From Pogostemon cablin (taxonomy: Eukaryota; Streptophyta; Magnoliopsida; Lamiales; Lamiaceae): a stretch of 64,000 nucleotides of DNA. The translations under genes and the position numbers were made by a program. How positions within the stretch are numbered: position 1 is the first letter of the stretch; each line of letters starts with the position of its first letter. The stretch lies in assembly GCA_023678885.1 (NCBI GenBank), contig CM042983.1, forward strand, positions 21,682,279 through 21,746,278. Reading direction: 5' to 3'. The notes below the pieces were generated by a model, which worked only from the letters and a program-made list of their open reading frames with translations, ran no database searches and had not been told where the DNA came from. Shown one piece after another: positions 1 through 12,406 of this stretch.

Positions 1-1152
1 CTCCACCTGGAGCTAGACTTCACCTCCACCAGGAGCTAGCCTACATCACCTCCATCTGGAGCTAGACATCACCTCCACCTGGAGCTTGACTTCATCACCT
101 CCACCGGGGAGTTCATCACCTCCACCAGGAGCTAGTCTTCATCACCTCCACCTGGGAGTTCATCACCTCCACCTGGAGCTTGACTTCATCACCTCCACCG
201 GGGAGTTCATCACCTCCACCTGGAGCTAGACTTCACCTCCACCAGGAGCTAGTCTTCATCACCTCCACCTGGAGCTAGCCTACATCAACTCCACCCGGAG
301 CTAGACGTCACCTCCACCTGGAGCTTGACTTCATCACCTCCACCGGAGAGTTTAACACCTCCACCTGGAGCTAGACTTCACCTCCACCAGGAGCTAGCCT
401 ACATCACCTCCACCTGGAGCTAGACATCACCTCCACCTGGAGCTTGACTTCATCACCTCCACCGGGGAGTTCATCACCTCCACCAGGAGCTAGTCTTCAT
501 CACCTCCAAATGGGAGTTCATCACCTCCACCTGGAGCTTGACTTCATCACCTCCACCGGGGAGTTCATCACCTCCACCTGGGAGTTCATCACCTCCACCT
601 GGAACTAGACTTCACCTCCACCAGGAGCTAGTCTTCATCACCTCCACCTGGAGCTAGTCTTCATCACCTCCACCTGGAGCTAGACTTCACCTCCACCAGG
701 AGCTAGTCTTCATCACCTCCACCTAGAGCTAGCCTACATCACCTCCACCTGGAGCTAGACATCACCTCCACCTGGAGCTTGACTTCATCACCTCCACCAG
801 GGAGTTCATCACCTCCGCCTGGAGTTCATCAACTCCACCTGGAGCTAGTCTTCTTCACCTCCACCTGGAGCTAGTCTTCGTCACCTCCACCTTGAGCTAG
901 TCTTCGTCACCTCTACCTGGAGTTCATCACCTTCATCTGGAGCTAGACTTCACCTCCACTTGGAGCTAGTCTTCATCACCTCCGCCTGGAGTTCATCACC
1001 TCCACCTGGAGCTAGTCTTCATCACCTCCGCCTGGAGTTCATCACCTCCACCTGGAGCTAGTCTTCATCACCTCCACCTGGAGCTAGACTTCACCTCCAC
1101 CCGGAGCTAATCTTCATCGCCTCCACATGGAGCTAGTCTTCATCACCTCCAC
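1..1152. repeat. Degenerate minisatellite, units based on CTCCACCTGGAGCTAG
   Basis: More than forty imperfect units of about 18-30 bp alternate forms of CACCTCCACCTGGAGCTAG and CACCTCCACCAGGAGCTAG with TTCATCACC linkers. The core CTCCA-CC-TGGAG has dyad symmetry. The array runs off the left edge of the window. There are no unique spacers and no sustained ORF. A second array and a TATA box follow (2048), so it is probably the U3 part of an LTR; the unit and coordinates are seen, the LTR assignment is inferred. Confidence 0.9.
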
Positions 1153-1499
1153 CAAGGGTATATTTTGGGAGCTATTTTATCACCTTATTCATATGGTGAA
1201 CTCAACTCCCGAATCACTTCGGAACTCGACTTCAGGAGCTTGTGTGGATAAGGTGCAATTAACTACGCAATTACTCGGATTAGTTGAGTATTAATCCGGG
1301 CATACGATGCAGGTCAAATTAACTTAGGTAATCTATGAAATCTTCTCAAGCACTTCAGAAAGCTCATCCCTAGGCTTAAAGGAAAAAAGGTGCATAGGTG
1401 TATAGTTCGAGAAAAGGAGCAACTTATGCACAAATGCTAAATAAACGCACCCTCACCTTTATTAGTCTTTCTGTCTTCATATGGGATTCCAAACTGGTC

Positions 1500-1620
1500 A
1501 TATCATATATGGTTAGAAAGCCACGGAAGAGAGGATCGTTTTGGCGTAAAAATCACTCAAATCAGAGTTCGAATGTGGAAGTTATACTCAAAACGGTGAG
1601 ACTGCGCAAAGCTGTTCGGC
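1500..1620 (+). repeat. Segment similar to the 3' part of the copia LTR at 49660-49775
   Basis: The stretch contains AAAGCCACGGAAGAGAGGAT and a CAAAACGGTGAGACTGCGCA block that align in order with 49675-49765 and 56270-56365, near the 3' end of the copia LTRs. It is embedded between the two tandem arrays. It is probably a relic of a related LTR. The 76-aa ORF across it shows no family features. Confidence 0.5.
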
Positions 1621-1626
1621 TCAAAT

Positions 1627-1857
1627 AGTCCAACTCAGCTAGTTCAGCTCCGCTAGCTCAATTCAATCAACCTCAGCTCAGACGATCCAGCCCAACTAGT
1701 TCAGCTCTGCTTGCTCAACTCAATCGACCTCAACTCAGATAGTCCAACTCAGCTAGTTCAGCTCCGCTAGCTCAATTCAATCAACCTCAGCTCAGATATC
1801 CAGCCCAACTAGTTCAGCTCTGCTTGCTAAACTCAATCGACCTCAGCTCAAGTGGTA
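1627..1857. repeat. Two-copy 114-bp tandem repeat
   Basis: The block starting at 1627 repeats at 1741 with few changes. Each copy holds AGCTAG and CTAGCT arms around a TTCAGCTCCG spacer, so the unit again has dyad symmetry. It lies about 190 bp before a TATA box. Confidence 0.85.
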
Positions 1858-2047
1858 CAGCTCGACTTGACCAGCTAAGGTGGTTCACCTCAGCTAAATC
1901 ATGCAAATTCCACTAAATACCAACGCGACACATGTCCGGGGCTAGGTGGCAGCTGGCTGGTTTGGCATCACATGAGAGTGCTGACTCATCAAGCCAATAG
2001 GTCTATAACCCTAGACCTAATTATTACATTCCCTAGGCTTTTTTGCA

Positions 2048-2056
2048 TATAAATAG
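2048..2056 (+). promoter_or_regulatory. TATA box of an LTR-like region
   Basis: TATAAATAG is followed by a C-rich stretch, a typical plant Pol II core promoter. It lies downstream of two tandem arrays, as U3 repeats precede the TATA box in the gypsy LTRs elsewhere in this window. The LTR boundaries were not found. Confidence 0.45.
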
Positions 2057-2280
2057 CCCCCACATTGTGTACATATGAATTTAATTGGAAAAATTGACAA
2101 GTAGTGGACACCATGCCAACTCTCTGACTTGATTTACGTGCAACTAGCTCGCTACGCTGTTCATCATTCTATCTAATTAACAGCTCAATTAATCATTCCG
2201 AATATCCTTTGTGTTTAATCAGTCTCGATTATCACCTAAGCTAAGGTTAAGAACTGGTTATCAACACAGTATTAGATGAA

Positions 2281-2546
2281 GAACCATGGAGTTTAGAGTG
2301 AATTTGTTTTAGTTAATTTTAATTAATTATGTTTTTAATGTTTGATTTAAGGAGTAGCTATTTTAGTTTATGTTGATTTACTAAGAAATTAAGTGAACTT
2401 ATATTTAACTTATATTTTTATTAATTATGTTTTTAATTTAGTTTGCCTTTGTGGCGTATTTATTTAACTTATATTTACTTTGAAATTGATGTTTTATTAG
2501 GATTTGGTGCACAAATTAAATTAATTTTGATACTTATCAAAAGACA
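2281..2546. other. AT-rich non-coding DNA
   Basis: No ORF, RNA gene or clear repeat end was seen between the LTR-like region and the candidate Helitron start. Confidence 0.5.
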
Positions 2547-3112
2547 TCTATATATAGCAGTTTCAATTTGCTGACTTGAAGTAGCTCTCCATTCTCTTTG
2601 GTGACATGGCAGGAGGAGAGCACTTTGAGCACTTTCTATGATACTATTTTTTATTTCCTCATTTTCTATATTAAAATTATTTTTGTGACGTTCCTATTTC
2701 ATAAGCTTTCCGATTTAATTTCCTCTCTTCCTTCTGTTTTTTAACGCTTTACTTCTATTTTTTTCTTCCAACTTTTTATAATTAAATTTTCTTTATTTTT
2801 TCTAATTATTTATTATTGAATCTAAATACTAATTAATTATTGAGCTAATTTTCACAGAATATTGAGGAAAATATGGTCTCCTTTAATAGTCTCAATTAAT
2901 TAGTATTTATTGTCATGTGGCTATATAAACACACAATCAAACAAATATTTGTATTGCATTCAAACTATTTTTGTTTATTTTATGTGTTGTTTTCATTATT
3001 TTCGTTTTTCATGTTTCCTATATGTATATATTGATTATATATATCTTTTTGTTTATGTTATAAGTTGATTTCATTAGTTTTTCATACATATATGTTCTTT
3101 CTTCTCCCTCCC

Positions 3113-3113
3113 C

Positions 3114-3194
<81 letters not shown>
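3113..3194. repeat. (CT)n(TA)n microsatellite
   Basis: About twelve CT units run directly into about thirty TA units. Translations of this stretch on either strand are low-complexity artefacts. Confidence 0.97.
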
Positions 3195-3197
<3 letters not shown>

Positions 3198-4307
3198 ATA
3201 TGAGGATTTATGTATTACGTACATTTTTAGTACTTTATATATGTTCATACCATTTAAATGGTTCTTCCTATCATGCTATTAAAAATTTTCTTGGTTCCTC
3301 TCATCTAATCATATTTTATTTAATCTCGCTCACACATCACAATAAATATTGATTACAATTTATTTTTTTTAAGTTTCACTCTCATATTTACATTTGAGTG
3401 TTTTCTCATTTTCTCATATTACTCGCATATATATAATTATTTTAATACTGATTATGCAGTTTCGAATTTGCATTGAAGTCATTTCGATGAAGATCTCATA
3501 ACATGTGGATCATGGGAGTAAAGATTGGAAATAATCATAATTTATTTTCAATGATGTTTCTACCAGATATATTTTACATTGATATTGAATCCTCTGTTTA
3601 GGATTAATATAATATAAAATGTAATTTAGCAATCTTTTTTTTATAAGTGACAAGTTTTGAATTTGTATAATACTTTATCATAAATTTATAGGATTATTCT
3701 ATGTTATTTGTTTTGATTTTTTAATTTCTTTTTACTATACTAATCCCTATAATTTCTTTGAATTAATATTAATACAAAAAATTACATCTATATATTTTAT
3801 TTAAATTTATTAGTTTTAATTTCTCTTACGGTAAAATATTTTAATTGATTAGTTTCTATATATTTTATTTAAATTTATTTAGTATATATTTGTAAAGTCA
3901 AATAATCAAATAAAAATTTAGTATATAAATAAAATATAACATTGCTATGCTAATTATTTTAATAATTATAATTTTTTATGATATTTTCTTGTTTAATATT
4001 TTGTTATATTCTTTGCAAAGTCAATTTATCCAATAGGTAATAATAATTTTATTATTATATTTTCAATTTAATATTTTTAATTTATTATTTATATAATCCA
4101 TTAATATTAATATAAATCATCATATTTAATATATCAATAACCATATTTAACTTTTGAAAATCACATTCAATATTTTTCTCATTTAATTAATTTTAATTTT
4201 ATGATAATTTAGGAACCAATCTACTAGGATTGATTTTGAAGAATTAATTATACAATATTAGATTTTGAATAAGCCTGAATATAAGAAATTAATTATATAA
4301 TCTTATA

Positions 4308-4510
4308 CTCCCTCCGCCCAATGCAAATGTATTCATTTTATTATTTTGGGCGTTCAATTCAAAGGTATCTATATTCCATTTTTAGCAAAAAAAGTACATC
4401 ACATGACACACTACTTCCCTCTAATACAACTATCCATTACATATATAATAATAATAATACTATTTAATCTACGTGTAAAAAGCAAAACATTACCTTTGCA
4501 TTGGCCCGAG
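4308..4510. mobile_element. Stowaway-like MITE, right end damaged
   Basis: It begins TA-CTCCCTCCGCCCAATGCAA and ends with TTTGCATTGGCCCG-AGTA. The ends are inverted repeats, but the right one has lost the GGAGG core. The flanks read TA. The 67-aa ORF here is not a gene. Confidence 0.65.
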
Positions 4511-4876
4511 TATAGTTTTTTATATTTTTTAAAAACCATTAAAATTTAGAAAATTATTAGAGCACACCTGAAGTTTTATGAACATTTAATATTTAAATTG
4601 TTAGATTTTAAATTAATTCAACATATCTTTGGTTTAAATTTTAAAATTTTATAATTACTATATTATACCCTAAATTTATCCTTAAACCCAAGGTGCATTG
4701 ATGCACTAGTGGTGCCCCAGTATCACTCGAGATTTTGATGTGTATTTTGAATTTTTTTTCTTTCATTAATTACTCATTTGATTTATTTTCTTATTTTTAA
4801 AAATTCAGTCAATTAATTTAGTGGTAATTTAATGAAATTTATTAACATATTCACATAAATAATTTGATGGTTTGTG

Positions 4877-4878
<2 letters not shown>

Positions 4879-4951
<73 letters not shown>
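4879..4951. repeat. (TA)n microsatellite
   Basis: An uninterrupted TA tract of about 70 bp. Confidence 0.97.
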
Positions 4952-4953
<2 letters not shown>

Positions 4954-5529
4954 AAATTTAATATGATTTTTATGTATCTTTTCAAAATAATAGATTAATT
5001 AGGGCATTCTTATATTCTAATTTGATTTTCTGTGTGTTGAATATTTAATTTTCAATAAAGGAGTTAACTCATATTATAAATTATATTAGTTTTAATTTAC
5101 TAATGTGTATTTATCTTTATAATAATACTATTTGACCGTTTTATTTATGTTGTTGTGGCATCACTCTATAACTTCCTTGATCACGTTAAGGATAATTATA
5201 AACTTACCTTTGGTTACCAATTTTCAATTTTTTATAGTACTATTTATTAATGAATTTAAATACTAATCAATCAATCTATGCTAATTTACAAATTTTAATT
5301 TTTTTATTATTAAACTTTCCTTACTTACCCATTTTCAGTTTTTATATTATTTATTAATGAATTTAAATTTAAATATTTCCTCCGTCCCGCAATAATGCTT
5401 ACGCTTCCTTTACAAAAATCTACATGATCCCAACATTTAATATTAATTCTCTTTATTGCTTCATAACGGTTTAGGGTTCTACATGAGATTTCAACCTGGC
5501 ATATAAAATCGGGATGTGATTGATATATT

Positions 5530-5531
<2 letters not shown>

Positions 5532-5605
<74 letters not shown>
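5532..5605. repeat. (TA)n microsatellite
   Basis: An uninterrupted TA tract of about 74 bp. A lone left-end Stowaway-like motif (TTCCTCCGTCCCGCAATAAT, near 5379) lies 150 bp upstream without a matching right end. Confidence 0.95.
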
Positions 5606-5606
<1 letters not shown>

Positions 5607-6346
5607 TTGGTCAAAGTTTAAAGGACATCATACGATGGAGTTCGTAATGTATTTGGAGATTTACATTTTGGGTTAAAAATCATTGTTTTAAGAGTAGACT
5701 TAATTTTAATTACTTTGATAAATTTGTTTATTGGGAGGTAATATCTTTGTGATCATTAATTAATTATATTTATGGATAGATTATCATATTTATAAAAAGA
5801 TTGTTCAATAGACATTGATTTAATTAGAGTTTAGCGACTTCTCTAATTAGATTTGAAGTTGGAAGATTGTAAATAGAAAGGTGATAATTATGATTAAGGT
5901 ACTATTGAATCTAAAAAGAAAAAATTCTAATAAAAGATAGCGGTGATAAAATTAGATTTATCATTAGAAATATTCATTTAAGTATCGAATTTGATCATAA
6001 AGAAATTGAATATTTTGAAAAGAAAGTCGTTTTTAACACATTATTTGATTATATATAAAATAATATTAGAGGCAGATTGTGACTAAATTTTGTTATTAGT
6101 CACATGTAAGTAGAGAGAGTATTTGAGTTCTTATAGTATTTGTAAATTTAGGTTAACACAAATTAGCAACTCAATTATGTTGATTTTTTATAATATAATT
6201 AGAGACTTAGAACTTTTGAATTATATATTGGTGTTTCGATAATATTCTTAAAAATATAGATTATAGATCTACTTTATATAATGAAACAAGATTCATAATG
6301 AGAAGTTCAGTATATACATAATTGGTACATGCATAATTTTAATATA

Positions 6347-6600
6347 CTCCCTCCATCCCGTCCTTATGGTTACGTTTGCTTTTTGCACGAGGATTAATGA
6401 ATATAGTATTTTAATGTGTATTGAGGTGAGAGAAATAATAATTTAATATAAAGTGGGTAGGTGTATTAGTGGGATGTGTGGGCCCATGGAAAGAGAAGTA
6501 ATTAATTTGTGTGGGTCCCCTATGCTAAAAAAGAAATGTAACCATTAGGATGGGACGCCCAAAATGGAAATATGTAACCATTAGGATGGGGCGGAGGAAG
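6347..6600. mobile_element. Stowaway MITE, family 1
   Basis: The element is 254 bp with TA flanks (6345-6346 and 6601-6602). The left end is CTCCCTCCATCCCGTCCTTA and the right end is its imperfect inverse. It shares long internal blocks with the MITE at 21565-21796, so both belong to one family. No ORF. Confidence 0.9.
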
Positions 6601-6796
6601 TATTTAAATAAAAAATATTATGAATATATGTTTTTATTTTTAAGATACTCATATAGGAGTTTTATAAATCCTTATGAATTCAAATTAATTTTATATTGTA
6701 ATAATTATATTATCAAATTATTTCATTAAGAAAAAAATTATCCGTGCATCGCACGGGTACTATACTAGTATATATATATATATATATATATACTAG

Positions 6797-7638
6797 GGTT
6801 AATTACATTAAAATACACGATATTTTTCTCTTTTTTCAATTTAATCACGAACTTTATTTTTTATCAAAAAAATACACGACTTTTTCATATTTTCTCAATT
6901 AAATCACGAACTTTATTATTATTATCAATTAAATACAATAACATTTGTATTTTCTCAATTTAATCATGATTTTTCCTTTAATACATAATTGTTATGTAAT
7001 ATTATTTAATAAAAAAATTTACTTAAATAAAATACTCCATATAACTATCCTCAAAATTATATACGTTAAATATTTAAAATACAATTTATAAATCATGTAA
7101 TATAAATATTAAAAAATGTAATAAAAGTTTGTTGTCGTTTATAATAAATCCATACTCATAATTGTTTTCGTTTCAATATTTATAATTCTACACTACAACA
7201 AAAGACAGTGGATTAATAATTTAAGTTCACATAATATTAAAATATATAATAAACACTCAAAATAAAAAAAATTAAACACATTAAAAAATAAAAAAGATGG
7301 CATGACGTTAACTGTACGTTATTCGACTGCAGTTTGGTTTTTATAAATTATTATGCATTATATTTTAGATATTTAATATGTAATAATCATTTTTATTAAT
7401 TAAGAGATTCTTATATTTTATTAATAGAAAATTTGTTGTTAAATTATAAAACATAAAAGATTATGTATTTAATAATTAAATTAAGAAAATACAAAAAGTT
7501 CGTGTATTTAATTGATAAAAATAAAGTTCGTGATTTAATTGAGAAAAGATGAAAAAGTTGTGTATTTTTTGATAAAAAATAAAGTTCGTGATTAAATTAA
7601 AAAAAAGAAAAAGGTTGTGTATTTTAATGCAATTAATC
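6797..7638. mobile_element. Long-TIR element, probably MULE-type MITE
   Basis: The ends form inverted repeats of roughly 130-160 bp with a recognisable motif, AATCACGAACTTTATTTTT, repeated within each arm. The outermost bases are GGTTAATTACATTAAAATAC and its imperfect inverse. Near-matching 9-mers flank it (ATATATACT and ATATATATT), consistent with a Mutator-type duplication, but both lie in TA-rich DNA. The interior is non-coding. Confidence 0.6.
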
Positions 7639-8133
7639 ATATATATTAAAGCCTTGGTATTAATGTACTAGAAACTAGAAATTATTACTAATTAATGAGG
7701 GTATAATCTAGACGTAGTGATAAAATAGTTCATGAATACAATAACAAAATAAATAATTGATCACAATTAGAATAAAAATATAATTACATCTTTAAAATTA
7801 AAATAATAATATATGGTTCACATCATCCTGTAAATATAGAAAAATATTTGTGTGTGAGAACATCTAATATATGATAATGAGACTGTAAAGATATTTTTTT
7901 TAAAATAATTATTTTTTTATTAAATATATTTTTTTATTTATACTACAAATTATTCATGATATAGTTTATTGCATCACTAATATTTTTTATTAATTTATTA
8001 AAATAATATCACTAATTTATTAAAATATTATCACTTTTCATCCATTTTATAAAAATATTCCCATGAAACGTTATGACACAAATATTTATCGTAAAAATAT
8101 TGTATAAATCTTTTGTCATTCATTTGTAATATA
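7639..8133. other. AT-rich non-coding DNA
   Basis: No gene, tandem repeat or convincing element terminus is visible here. Confidence 0.5.
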
Positions 8134-9074
8134 CAGTAAAACCTTTATAAATTAATACTCGATAAATTAATAATCTCGATAAAATTAATAATTTGTCCAG
8201 TCTCAACTTAGGACCAGTATAAATTTGAGTATCAATCAATTAAATAATAAGATAATATTTTTTTAGAAAATTCTAAAGATTACTTAAGTTCCCAACGAAA
8301 CTATAAATTAATAATTATTAAAAAAATCTCTAATATATATATATATATCAACTTCAACATTTTAAGACTATTTCGTAAAATATGAATCTATTCTGTCATA
8401 TATGCTTTTTGTTGAACTTTAGATACGCATTAATCACATTTTAAAATCTCTTAATTGCACCCAAATTGAAAACAAATAAAATAGATCAATATTTTATATT
8501 GATTTGCTTCTATAAAATATAGATAAATATTATATAATTGTACATGCAATTCATGAAATATTATACTCACATAATTGATTTGATTTACGAATAATGTATA
8601 ATTATGAATTCCTTAAAGTATGAATAGTATGTTCTAATCAATATATTCCTAATAAGTATAAATATGTTATGAAAATTATTTTTTTTTATGTATAATCTCT
8701 TTAAATTAATAAATTATTTATTTATCGATTGTATAATACCTCTCTAAATTAATAAAATTCTTCAATCCCGAGTATATTAATATGAAAGTTTTGACAAATT
8801 CTCTTGTGAGATGCTATTTATGTGAAACGTGTTAAAGTATGTCTATTTTTTAGATAAAGTATGTTTAATGGTTGTTAAAGTATGTTTTCTAAAGTATACT
8901 AAATTATGCATTAAAGTATGATTTCAGCGTGTTATAATATAATTTATTATTGACATACTTTAACTATAAATAAGCATATTTTATCTCTACAATAAATATA
9001 CTTTAATAATGGGTTGACCCGTCTCACACCCATCTCAAAAATAACCTGTCTAGAATTTCTCAAAAGTTTTACTG
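8134..9074. mobile_element. Possible TIR element bounded by CAGTAAAAC and GTTTTACTG
   Basis: The left end CAGTAAAACCTTTATAAATT and the right end AAAGTTTTACTG are short inverted repeats about 940 bp apart. The interior repeats the theme AAATTAATAA and, at about 8795-9060, holds a block rich in AAAGTATG motifs that looks like a secondary insertion. No clear target duplication was found, so the superfamily is undetermined. Confidence 0.3.
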
Positions 9075-9295
9075 TATGTACTGCACGTTATAGGCTAATA
9101 ACTTAATGGATAGATTATATATGAAATAATACGCCCATTCTTCATTTTATTATATTTAAACATTAAAATAGGGGAATTTTTGTAAGATGGGTATATGTAA
9201 AACGAGTAATAAGACGGATCGATCTATTATTAAAATATATTTATTATATAATTAAATTACGTCTGATAGTAAAAATATGTTTGTGAACCATATTA

Positions 9296-9437
9296 CTCCC
9301 TCCGTCCCTCGCTAAGAAGGTTTTTTGCTGTATTAGTGGGTGTGTGTGGGTCTAATGTGTGTAAAATAGGAAAGGGAACTTTTTTGATGGGACGCCCAAA
9401 ATGGAAAAAAGACCTTCTTTAAAGGGGACGGAGGGAG
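9296..9437. mobile_element. Stowaway MITE, 142 bp
   Basis: TA-flanked, with CTCCCTCCGTCC at the left and GGACGGAGGGAG at the right. The hairpin extends inward through GAAGGT and ACCTTC arms. Confidence 0.9.
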
Positions 9438-9960
9438 TATAACATACTAGAATAATATTTCAATGTATCATTCATTATATTTTAAAAAATTTACTTTATT
9501 AATATAAACATACTTTAACACGTGTTACAAACCATATACCATGATACTTTTTCCATGTACTACATGCTCAATTTATAAGAGATCATATAATTTATACAAA
9601 TTGGTGTGTTATCATCAACAATCTTGTATTAAATCAAATACATATTCACGGATTCACAAGTAATGATATGCAATTAAAATTATGTATAAACTTGGAATTA
9701 AATGGAAGGTTTAATTTAAATAAATCAAAGTGATATAACTTAATGTGCCCATGGATCAAATACTATCAGCCAACATCTTTTTACACCTAGCTAAGAGTGA
9801 AGTGTGAAAATATATTTGGATAAAGGAAGGAATTATATAAAGGGAGAATTTTTTTTAAATACAAATTTCAAAGTTGAAAATCATTACCGACACTTTCATT
9901 TAGAGGTTATTAATTTTACCTAATAACAGCTTTTTGGACTCTATTACCCCTCCCTCCCCC
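9438..9960. other. AT-rich non-coding DNA
   Basis: No ORF or element end was seen. The last part carries short repeats of the kind found at worn transposon edges. Confidence 0.45.
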
Positions 9961-10100
9961 TACCTAGTTGCCGGCGCTGCCGTCAACCAGCCTTGCTGTC
10001 GCCACCGCCATTAGTCCGACCACCGCCTCCAGTGTCCGGCCGCCCGCTATGGATCGCCCCACCACCGCCATCGCCGGTGGCGTAGACCGCCGCCCAAATG
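9961..10100. other. GC-rich island in AT-rich DNA
   Basis: About 140 bp of CCGCC- and CGGC-rich sequence contrasts sharply with its surroundings and resembles the GC-rich core of the MULE at 22286-22827. It may be a captured gene fragment (Pack-MULE type), but no reading frame or protein family was recognised and no termini were resolved. Confidence 0.4.
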
Positions 10101-10319
10101 GCAAAATTGATAAGATGATATGAGGGGCATTTAAGTTCAAAATGTATCTATTAGATATAAAAAAATTAAAAAGTTAGATGAATTAAGGCCAATTAAAAAG
10201 TCCAACGTTTGATTTGTTGATCAATTTGTTTCAAATGTCATCTAAATTTCACAAAACTTAGTCCAAGTTGTAATAATTATATTTCTCGTGACTGATTCAG
10301 CTAGTCTATATCTATTTAT

Positions 10320-11184
10320 TACATATATAAAAGGAGAACGCCGATAAACCGGACTATTTACGGTCGCCTGATATACTCGTTGTATATTTCAGGCCGAGGG
10401 GTTTAGTCCATGCTCTCTTCCAAGATGGTATTTCTTCTTCTGATGGCGTTGATATCTCCTTGACTTCCCCTTCGCTGTTGGCTGGACATTTTCCTTGCCG
10501 AATCTCTCTAAGTATTAATGATAAATGGACTAGAAGCAATCACTAAGATTCCCCTAATTCCTATGGCCAAGGTAATTAGGTTCTCAACTCATGACAAGTT
10601 TTAAGCACCCGGACCCAAAACCAGAATTACCTAAAACCCGGTCCGATACCCACCCCAAATTGTACATGCACTTAATCGCAAATCACACTACAACCATCCC
10701 AATAGATAGTCCCCATCTATCTCGATTATGAGCATCTGTTTATACTTTACAAGGAGCCGAATATATGATCTTTCATGCGACACTTCTTTCCAGATCCTCG
10801 CGCGGATCAGCGCTGGCCATTCCAGGGGTGTCACCAAAGCTCAACCTTGTCGGGTGAACTGGGGGAGCGTTGGTGCACTCATGGATGACATGCCTGGTTT
10901 TTCATTCATTTCTCTAGTCTTCTCCGGATCATTCAGCATTGGAACAGGGATGGATCTCGACGGTGTCACTTGCTTGGTTCCGGAACCTGCACCTGAATGT
11001 TAATTCCCGCTTCTATTTACATTCCAATGGACTCTGGAACCACCTGGTATGGTTTCACTTATCATTTCAGCAAAATCTCCTTCACTCATCTCTTCTAGAT
11101 CTCATAAGATACGATAAAAAAAGTCAAGCACAAGAACGAAAAACAAGAGAGGACCCAGAAGGCCCTTCCTCTAGTGCCAATTGT
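10320..11184 (-). mobile_element. Internal remnant next to the minus-strand LTR
   Basis: This stretch lies where the 5' internal region of the LTR element at 11185-11855 should be. A candidate primer-binding site (minus strand TTGGCACTAGAGGAAGGG, about 11165-11183) sits immediately inside the LTR. Short ORFs on both strands show no domain I can name. I cannot identify the tRNA partner or the lineage. Confidence 0.4.
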
Positions 11185-11855
11185 TGATGGCTGTTCTTAG
11201 CGAGTTATAATAGAATTATTTAAGTTTGGAGTAGCAATTAACAAACATTAAAAACAAACATATCAAACCCAAGAGATATGAGAGAGAAGGGATCCAACTA
11301 AAGACACTTTGAATTTTATTGATATCCTCAAAAACAACACTCTTACAAGAACTATCTCTCCTTCTAAGTGTAACCAGAGCATATGTAACCAAAAATGAGT
11401 AACCTGCCATATCCCACAAGGGAGAAACGTTTTATATGTTCTTCCTACAACAATCCTAGTCGTGAATTAATGAGAGCTCGCCATCTGGCTGAAGACCTGT
11501 TGTCTTAATGGTAGAGGAGCGTAAAGCTGCTGCTGTTGGGGGTTGTTGCAGGTGATCGCAGGTGGTGGCCCACCCGAGAAAAGCTTCGACCTTGCTTCCT
11601 CAGTTGGCCTTTCGGCCTCGTCTTCCTAATGTCCTTCCTACCTTGTCCTTCCCAAGTCATGAGTTGGCCTGTTGGGCCCTTTCCCGATTATCCGATTATT
11701 CCTTTAGTGGGCTTACCTCTTGGGTTATTATCGATGTTCATAGCATGTTCCTTTTTTGGGTACTTCGATACTTCGGTATGTGGGCCCTGTTATAATTGGG
11801 CCTCCTTGCAACAGGGCTTTCGACCGATTAGAATGGGGATATAATACCCATAACA
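11185..11855 (-). mobile_element. LTR of a minus-strand retrotransposon
   Basis: Read on the minus strand it begins TGTTATGGGTATTATATCCC and ends AGCCATCA, so it has TG...CA ends, and a primer-site-like sequence follows directly. Its length is 671 bp. No second LTR was found, so it is a truncated element. Four short overlapping ORFs inside it are incidental. Confidence 0.55.
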
Positions 11856-11983
11856 CCCAAAATGATAAAATTAATACTTCATCAGCAGCCTTAAGGAATA
11901 ATATTTTAGTTGTTTTATATAGAACCCATATAGGGATATTAATTATTTTTGTATGTAACATCTAACAAAAAGATATATACATA

Positions 11984-12255
11984 CTCCCTCTATTCAGAAC
12001 TGCCCTTCTCATTTACTGTACCACGTTGTTTAAGAAAGGTTTTTTTTACCAAATTTGTTGACTTTTGAGGATATTGTAGTATTTTTAGATAATAAAAAAA
12101 AGTAATTTTATGTGTGAAAAAATGTGTGGCAAATTTGAAATTAAAGTAACTTTTGAGGTTGTTAGATAAAATGATATTTCCTTTTATGGGGGTGTGAAGG
12201 GTGTGTGGGACGGACGAAGAAGAAAAGTGTAAAGAACGATGTGGGACGGAGGAAG
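11984..12255. mobile_element. Stowaway MITE, 272 bp
   Basis: TA-flanked, left end CTCCCTCTATTCAGAACTG, right end GTGGGACGGAGGAAG. An internal near-copy of the right end (GTGTGGGACGGACGAAG) precedes it. Confidence 0.8.
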
Positions 12256-12406
12256 TACCTTTTTATGAGAATGAGAATGTATCATAATGACAAAACATAT
12301 ACTCATGTATAAATTACTCACGTATTCTTGAGCACGAAGATTAAAAAATTAATTTTTTATATATAACAATGTGTAAAGTTATTGTGTGTAAAAAATATAA
12401 GTAATA

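Larger units (their letters stand above)
2547..6768 (+). mobile_element. Candidate non-autonomous Helitron
   Basis: The 3' end is diagnostic of plant Helitrons: a perfect hairpin (CCGTGC-ATC-GCACGG, 6732-6746) followed about ten bases later by CTAG at 6765-6768 and a flanking T. The proposed 5' end is TCTATATATAGCAG at 2547, preceded by A, which fits insertion between A and T. The interior is AT-rich with no Rep/helicase ORF. It holds three dinucleotide microsatellites (3113-3194, 4879-4951, 5532-5605) and two Stowaway-like MITEs. The 3' end is well supported; pairing it with this 5' end is inferred, and a shorter element is possible. Confidence 0.45.

Noticed and set aside
1..1152. CRISPR-like regular array
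   Set aside because: Units and spacers are both repetitive and irregular in length; the context is plant nuclear DNA. It is a minisatellite.
3018..3352. ORFs with (YI)n or (RE)n runs
   Set aside because: Translations of the CT/TA microsatellite.
10354..11965. Short genes at 10354-11965
   Set aside because: Small overlapping ORFs on both strands in and beside a degenerate LTR, no domain recognised.
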